In this document: in pieces, positions 8,256 through 12,324 of the stretch
Layout: each line of letters begins with the position of its first letter
Numbering within the stretch: the stretch's first letter is position 1
NCBI GenBank assembly: GCA_000310025.1
Contig: FN649030.1
Span: 1-12,324, forward strand
DNA from: Ectocarpus siliculosus
Lineage: Eukaryota > Sar > Phaeophyceae > Ectocarpales > Ectocarpaceae
DNA length: 12,324 nucleotides
Direction of reading: 5' to 3'
Position numbers and translations under genes: made by a program
Notes under the pieces: model-generated
The model's database searches: none
The model's input: only the letters and a program-made list of their open reading frames with translations
What the model was told of the DNA's origin: nothing

Positions 8256-11200
8256 CTTTGTGTAGCGATCATTGCATCGTCAGACAAGGGGTAGGGTTAG
8301 GTTGGGGTTGGACCCGCCTATCAAGGGTTGCGATAGATCAGTACGGACCGATGGAGGTTCTGGGTAGAGAGGTCGGAACGGCTTTTATCGTCAAGACAAC
8401 AACAACAAGTTGAAACCGTTACGCGCACATTAACGTTGTCTGCCCAGACGATCTTGGCAGCTAACGTGTCGTTGAGATATTTAGGACACGTTTTAACGCG
8501 CGACAGGTGTCATCCTGTCGAAAGGAAGAGAGACCACATTCCTACAAAGATACACCAGGCTGGCTCAAACAACACAACGCCGGCGGTCAGAGACTACACG
8601 TCCCCCAAGCCTTACAGAGAAACACATACGGCGCTGCGGCAAACGAAAGGACACAGCCGCGTTACAGCCACCAGCGAACAATTCCACGACAAGACTTCTT
8701 CCTGCCGGTGGTGGGTGTCCATCCGTCAAAAGCGCAAAACAACACCACGAGTAGCACGCTCGACAAACAGACGGCAACCCCACCTGAAGATTGTACTCGC
8801 CGCCTCCGCCCCCCTTGCCAACCTCATCGGCGTCGTACTTCTCCATCATCGCTCCCGTCGTCTCCCAACCCGCCAGGGCCCCGTCCAAAAACGCCTCTTC
8901 TACCTCGGACGCAAGCTGTCTCGCGGCCTGGGTGGCGATGGCGGTGGCGGTGGCTGCTCCCGCCGTGATCGCGGCGGCCGACTCTGCTGCCGTCGCGGGG
9001 GGAGTCAAGGCGCTCGCCGAGTTGCGCAGGCCTTGGATGATCATCCACTGTAAGGGAGGCCACGCGTTGCGGCCGTCCCATTGCTGCCCGGAATCCTGTT
9101 TTTCCGGAGACAGACATAGGGGATAAACAAAGTCAAAAACACAACAACGACAACGACAACAGCAGCAGCAGCAGCAGCAACAACAGCAAGGGTTGAAACA
9201 AGCACCGGTGGGCTCCAAAACAAGCCGCCAAGCTGGCACGTTCCTGGGAGGTATCGCACGCTGTATGGCATAGGGTGCTTCTCCAACTTGATTCATCGCC
9301 TCCGCATGCTACTCTCGCAACCCACAACACACAACAGGCAGATTTCCGGGGCTGGCGGACGCAATAATAATACTGGTTTCGTTAAGGTAAAGGCGCACAT
9401 GCGTGCATATCCCTATGACTCCAGGTGCTCAACCGCATGCTTCTCTCTTACTCGCCCGGCCCGCAACTCCACGCCTAACACCAAATAGGGTGGAGTTAGC
9501 GAGGGGAAAAAACACCAAAAAGCGACATGTTCCGTGGCATGAAACCCAACGCGCCGAGTCGAGTGTATGTTTACGACGTACGTGAACACCACGAAGAGAA
9601 CATGCGACAAAACTCCACTCACTGAAAAGACTTGAGCACATCCCTTACGACTACTGTGGCTATAATCTCGAACGGGTAGTCTTTCTGTGAGGTTATGTAT
9701 ACACCTTCTAAAAATAAAACGCACATACATACAATGGTTTCCCTCCCACTCACTGAAAAGACTTCCGCACATCCCTTATGACTGTTGTCATGTCTCGATC
9801 TGGTAGCCTTTCTGTGTGCTTATGAATATGTGACCATGGGTCGGAGTAAACGGCACAAATTCTGTGAGAGAGCTGACATGAAGTGAAGACAAAAAACAAA
9901 AAAAATGTATACTTGTACATGCTCTCTAAAAAAGGAGGAACACGACGACTCGCCTCGAGAGAGGTGCGCACCCCGCCGGGCTGCACGAGACCGCTCGACC
10001 TCAAGGCTTTGACGCTGCGCCCCAGGCGATCTGCGCTCTCCGCGATACCGCTGTCGTCGTCGTCGTCGAGCACCGGCCACGGCAACCCGGCCCACATCGG
10101 CACGAAGCAGGCGGGCGTGACACTCGGGGATTGCTCGCCTAGGTGTCAAACAGAACGGGGGCGGGGGGCGGGGAGGGGGGGTTACGCAGAACCATGCAAG
10201 CCTGGGGGTATTTGGAACATACTAGACCGGACCACATACCAGGCACCAACCAGGCGGGCGTGGTACTCTGGGACTGATCGCCTGCGTATCGAATAGAACG
10301 GGAGGCAGGGGGGTACTCCGGATCCAGTACCCTTCGCGAGGATACGGGGTACGGGGATAGGGATAGAGATGAGGGTAAGAGAAATCAGTATTTGGTCGAT
10401 AAATAATAAACCCTCCCGAAGGAGGACCTCAGAATAGCGAAAGCCATGGGGTGTTTGGAAAGTTCTCCTAGCATCCCCTCAAACCAAAGACGGGGGCGCG
10501 CGTATCTTTCTTGCTTTCGACGACCAGGCTCCTCAACGGCAATGGGCGCAAACCGGAAGAGTACGGGTTCTCCAATACATGAGGGCAAAATCTTGGGGCT
10601 TCATTCCCGAAACCATCCCGTTGTGAGAGCAAAAAAAAACAGGGAGGAAGAAGCTTCCTCCCCCCGGATGTGCTGTGCAAGTCTCAGCTTTCTACTCCGC
10701 GTGTCTCTCTGTCTGCTTCCGGACTATCGGCGCCGACAACGGAAGTCTCTTTCGTCGCCCCCCTCCCCCCCATCCATGAGAAACGTACTATAATAATAGC
10801 CTGGGCCCGCGAAAAACCAACAGACCGCTCCGCCCCGGCATATGCGAGGTTTAACGACTACGGCATGCGTTTACACGAGTACATCGCGTTTACATGAGTA
10901 CCCCCCAGTGCACTACCTGTCGGCAGCAAGAGGTCCCTCCAGAACGCCGACCTCCCGTCCCACATCGTCTGCTCCATGGCCTTCGCCCTCGCACGAGCCG
11001 CCGCCGCGAAAAGCATCGCCTTCCGGCTCAACGGCCGGCTCTCCAACCCCAGCCCGCCACCGCCGCTGCCGCCGGAGGCCGTTGGCGACGTCGTGTCCGC
11101 CTCCTCGGACCCAAACCCCAGCTCCCCCTGGCGAGCCAGCTTCTCCATGAGGGTGCTGGACATGGACGACCACGACTTCATGCTGCAACGCCGTCGGGAG

Positions 11201-11947
11201 AGGAAACGCCGCTGGATCCCATTCAGGGACAAAAGCGGCGGCATCGTCGGCGGTGGCGTCGGATCCACGGCGGTCTCCGAAGAAGAAGACGCTTGTTTCC
11301 GGTTCGTTCGGTGCCCCGCCAGCGCGTGGTGAAGCCGGGCGATGTTCAGCTCCGCGCGGTGCAAGAAGGCGTTGAGGTCCACGGGAACCACCGAGGTGGT
11401 CGCGGTCGCGCTCAGACGGAACGCACCCCCCTCCTCCTCGTCTTCCCCGTCCTCCCCCTCCATCGAGGAAGTGCTCTTGTCCCTGTCCTCCGATGACGCT
11501 GCCGTCGACGCACTCCTGCCCCTCGACGACAGCCCGGCCCACCGGGAGCTGAAGTCCCACCCGGACTCCGCCGCGGCGGCAAGCTCGTGGCAAGCCCCGC
11601 TGAGTCCCGCCGCCTCATGGTCGGCCATGCCGGCACTATCGCTATTTACAGCCCCTGGCGTCCCGGAAGCAGCAGCACCACCAGCAGCATCACCAGCAAT
11701 ATCCCCGGTGTCAGCGGGACGATCCCTGTCTTCCCCGCCCGAAGTATTCTTGCCCCTACGAACGGCGTCGCTGGCACCAGAGTTCCCGCCGCCGCCGCAG
11801 CAGCACTGGTGCCGCTGCTCCAAAGAGACCTCCGTATCTTCCCTGAACGACTCCGGGCGAGGCGGGCGGGAGAGGAGGGGGCCCGTGACTCCCTTCCCCC
11901 CCGCGGTGTCCCCAACTCCCGCTGCCGGGGGCGGATCGAGCGCACCC
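8181..11947 (-). CDS. GH37 trehalase, C-terminal part in four exons (N-terminal half beyond window)
   Basis: Hydrolyses alpha,alpha-trehalose to two glucose molecules. Exons on the - strand: 11947-10917, 10138-9954, 9095-8784, 8255-8181. Joined, they show the trehalase motifs in order: PRPESFRED (near 11859-11833), ESGWDFSSRW with the likely catalytic acid Asp at 11556-11554, VPVDLNAFL, MWDGRSAFW, FVPMWAGL, GGVRTSLEDSGQQWD (across a splice), NAWPPLQWMIIQGL, AMMEKYD with the likely catalytic base Glu at 8843-8841, GGGGGEYNLQ-VGFGWTNGV (across a splice), then a short tail to TAG at 8183-8181. All three junctions keep phase (1, 0, 0). The first trehalase signature (PGGRFxExYxWDxY) is absent and must be encoded past 12324. 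Localisation cannot be judged without the N-terminus. Three low-complexity inserts enlarge exon 11947-10917. Identification is firm; the 11947 boundary is the weakest point. Confidence 0.9.
8256..8783 (-). other. Trehalase intron (528 nt, GT-AG)
   Basis: Bounded by CAG/GTGGGG and ACAAAG. It contains a telomere-like tract at 8288-8311 and a (CAA)n tract at 8398-8410. Open frames across it on the + strand have no recognisable motifs. Confidence 0.85.
8288..8311 (+). repeat. Short telomere-like interstitial tract
   Basis: Reads GGGGTAGGGTTAGGTTGGGG then TTGG, a degenerate mix of TTAGGG-like and TTGGGG-like units, inside a trehalase intron. It is too short to be more than an interstitial remnant or chance G/T-rich sequence. 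Confidence 0.45.
8784..9095 (-). other. Trehalase exon (third in window)
   Basis: 312 nt, 104 codons, phase 0 at both ends. It begins DSGQQWDGRNAWPPLQ (trehalase signature 2) and ends GGGGGEYNLQ. An Ala/Thr-rich insert (about residues 29-58 of the exon) precedes the helix carrying the EKYD motif. Acceptor ACAG/GAT (AG at 9097-9096); donor CAG/GTGGGG (GT at 8783-8782). Confidence 0.9.
9141..9189 (+). repeat. AAC/ACG/AGC trinucleotide tract with (AGC)6
   Basis: ACA-ACA-type units run into six AGC copies at 9161-9178 and further CAA/CAG units. On the transcribed (-) sense it is a (CTG)6/TTG tract ending about 45 nt upstream of the 9096 acceptor. Confidence 0.85.
9615..9830 (+). repeat. Imperfect direct repeat, about 86 bp, offset 131 bp
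   Basis: Copies 9615-9701 and 9746-9830 both start CCACTCACTGAAAAGACTT and continue with GCACATCCCTTAYGACT, a TCTCGA block, GGTAG-CTTTCTGTG and TTATG-ATA. A 44-nt A-rich spacer separates them. The pair lies wholly within the second trehalase intron and is probably an old local duplication or two copies of a small mobile repeat. Confidence 0.75.
9954..10138 (-). other. Trehalase exon (second in window)
   Basis: 185 nt: two bases completing Gly plus 61 codons, from EQSPSVTPACFVPMWAG to GGVRTSLE, with an Asp-rich DDDDDSG loop. The acceptor is CCTAG/GC at 10140-10139, behind a C-rich tract. The donor is GAG/GCGAGT, a GC rather than a GT donor. With this boundary, TSLE joins directly to DSGQQWD, the same spacing as in animal trehalases. 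Confidence 0.85.
10157..10181 (+). repeat. G-quadruplex motif / polypyrimidine tract of splice acceptor
   Basis: Four G runs of 5, 6, 4 and 7 separated by single bases on the + strand. Read on the transcribed - sense this is an almost pure C/T tract ending 17 nt before the AG at 10140-10139, so it probably serves as the polypyrimidine tract for the exon 10138-9954. Confidence 0.75.
10218..10313 (-). repeat. Intronic copy of the start of the FVPMWAG exon
   Basis: Positions 10242-10313 align with 10099-10170 at roughly 80% identity, offset 143 bp. The shared block covers the intron end (CCCGTTCTRTTYGA), the AG/GC acceptor and the first exon codons. On the - strand the copy reads DQSQSTTPAWLVPGMWSGL, against EQSPSVTPACFVPMWAGL in the real exon, including one extra codon. 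Similarity fades after MWSGL. It is a fossil duplicate of the exon edge. Confidence 0.75.
10917..11947 (-). other. Trehalase exon (first in window)
   Basis: Encodes PRPESFRED through FWRDLLLPTG. The donor is ACAG/GTAGTG (last exon base 10917, GT at 10916-10915), leaving one base of a Gly codon. The proposed acceptor CCCAG/GGG (AG at 11949-11948) follows a pyrimidine-rich intron end that includes a C19 run on the - strand; it is chosen because no other upstream AG before PRPES has such a tract. Inserts rich in Gly, Ser, Ala and Glu separate the conserved blocks. Confidence 0.75.
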
Positions 11948-12324
11948 CTGGGTGGAATCAACGTTGGGTGGGATAAATGGTGGGGCAAGTGGAGAAAAAA
12001 ACAACAATAGTAGGGGGGGGGGGGGGGGGGGTGTACTCATAGTCGTGCATGCCGTAGTCGTTTGACCATTGACCTCGCATCCCTACAAAGCCGGGACGGA
12101 GCACGCCGGGTTCTCACCGGACCAGGCTCTCACATCACCAAGCGCGAAGCGCCGTGAGGTATTTGGCGAGTCGCATGAAGGGTGAGCTGCATCCTGCTAA
12201 GGGTGTTCGGCATCTTGTGCTTACTTCCTTGCGTACGGATGACAGCTACGTATGACTTAATTTATTTTCTGGTGCTTTCACTTAAAGAGACAGTTGTAAG
12301 CACTGTGTAACTGCCTCGAGGAAG
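11948..12324 (-). other. Upstream trehalase intron, incomplete; no exon seen
   Basis: From the proposed acceptor at 11949-11948 to the window edge I find no trehalase motif in any - strand frame. It contains a C19 run (sense), the right arm of the inverted repeat and ordinary AT/GC-mixed sequence at 12063-12324. Exons for the N-terminal half must lie further right. Confidence 0.6.
12013..12031 (+). repeat. Poly-G run (19 G)
   Basis: Nineteen consecutive G, immediately inside the right arm of the inverted repeat. In the transcribed - sense it is C19, about 60 nt upstream of the proposed trehalase acceptor. Confidence 0.9.

Larger units (their letters stand above)
9096..9953 (-). other. Trehalase intron (858 nt, probable GC-AG)
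   Basis: The donor is GAG/GCGAGT and the acceptor AAACAG. No nearby GT donor keeps both reading phase and the trehalase motif. It holds the 131-bp-offset direct repeat (9615-9830) and an AGC/AAC triplet tract (9141-9189). Confidence 0.75.
10139..10916 (-). other. Trehalase intron (778 nt, GT-AG)
   Basis: Donor ACAG/GTAGTG, acceptor CCTAG/GC. It contains the left arm of the 16-bp inverted repeat (10853-10868), a G-rich degenerate repeat near 10340-10380 (+), a G-quadruplex motif/C-rich tract at 10157-10181 and an imperfect copy of the following exon's start at 10218-10313. Confidence 0.85.
10853..12062. repeat. Inverted repeat bracketing the large trehalase exon
   Basis: AACGACTACGGCATGC at 10853-10868 recurs as its exact reverse complement at 12047-12062. 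After a divergent 6 nt, both arms continue inward with a RYGAGTAC-like octamer; the left arm has it twice (ACGAGTAC, ATGAGTAC), and both then run into C-rich sequence. The arms lie in the introns on either side of exon 11947-10917. Confidence 0.75.

Noticed and set aside
8436-9053. 205-codon + strand frame
   Set aside because: It is antisense to the trehalase exon 9095-8784 and its intron; the - strand carries clear trehalase signatures.
8565-9296. 243-codon - strand frame as one continuous protein
   Set aside because: It contains the real exon 9095-8784, but the Cys-run upstream comes from the CTG/TTG intron tract and the part after GEYNLQ is intron. The true protein continues with VGFGWTNG at 8255.
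11342-12010. 222-codon + strand frame (and 10894-11496, 200 codons)
   Set aside because: Shadows on the strand opposite the GC-rich trehalase exon, serine/proline low-complexity only.

Overview
The window looks like nuclear DNA of an intron-bearing eukaryotic alga, most likely a stramenopile of the brown-algal type (Ectocarpus-like). This is inference. The reasons are wide gene spacing, introns of roughly 0.5-0.9 kb with many homopolymer and simple-repeat tracts, GC-rich exons full of low-complexity inserts, and a bilin phytochrome of the PAS-GAF-PHY-histidine kinase-receiver type next to a GH37 trehalase. No prokaryotic operon structure, rRNA, tRNA or CRISPR array was found.

Layout. Positions 1-363 (+) hold the open 3' end of an unidentified Cys-rich, lysine-tailed protein. 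Positions 364-1462 are non-coding, with an AT-richer block that contains a palindrome and an inverted repeat. Positions 1463-4465 (+) are one uninterrupted 1000-codon gene for a phytochrome hybrid histidine kinase with every phosphotransfer motif intact. Positions 4466-8180 carry no gene I can support; they hold the probable 3' UTRs of two convergent genes, poly-C and CT tracts, a C-run/G-run inverted repeat and a 33/44-bp tandem repeat.

Positions 8181-11947 (-) are the C-terminal part of a GH37 trehalase split into four exons (11947-10917, 10138-9954, 9095-8784, 8255-8181). I rebuilt it by joining exons so that the trehalase motifs and codon phases agree. Its N-terminal half lies beyond the right edge. 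The introns contain an imperfect copy of the start of exon 10138-9954, a 131-bp-offset direct repeat, a G-quadruplex motif, triplet and telomere-like repeats, and an inverted repeat that brackets the largest exon.

The two main genes converge and show no obvious functional link. One is a light-sensing His-Asp phosphorelay protein; the other hydrolyses trehalose to glucose. The most interesting points are a phytochrome with candidate bilin-attachment cysteines at both known positions, the inverted repeat around the large trehalase exon, the fossil exon-edge duplication, and a probable GC-AG intron.
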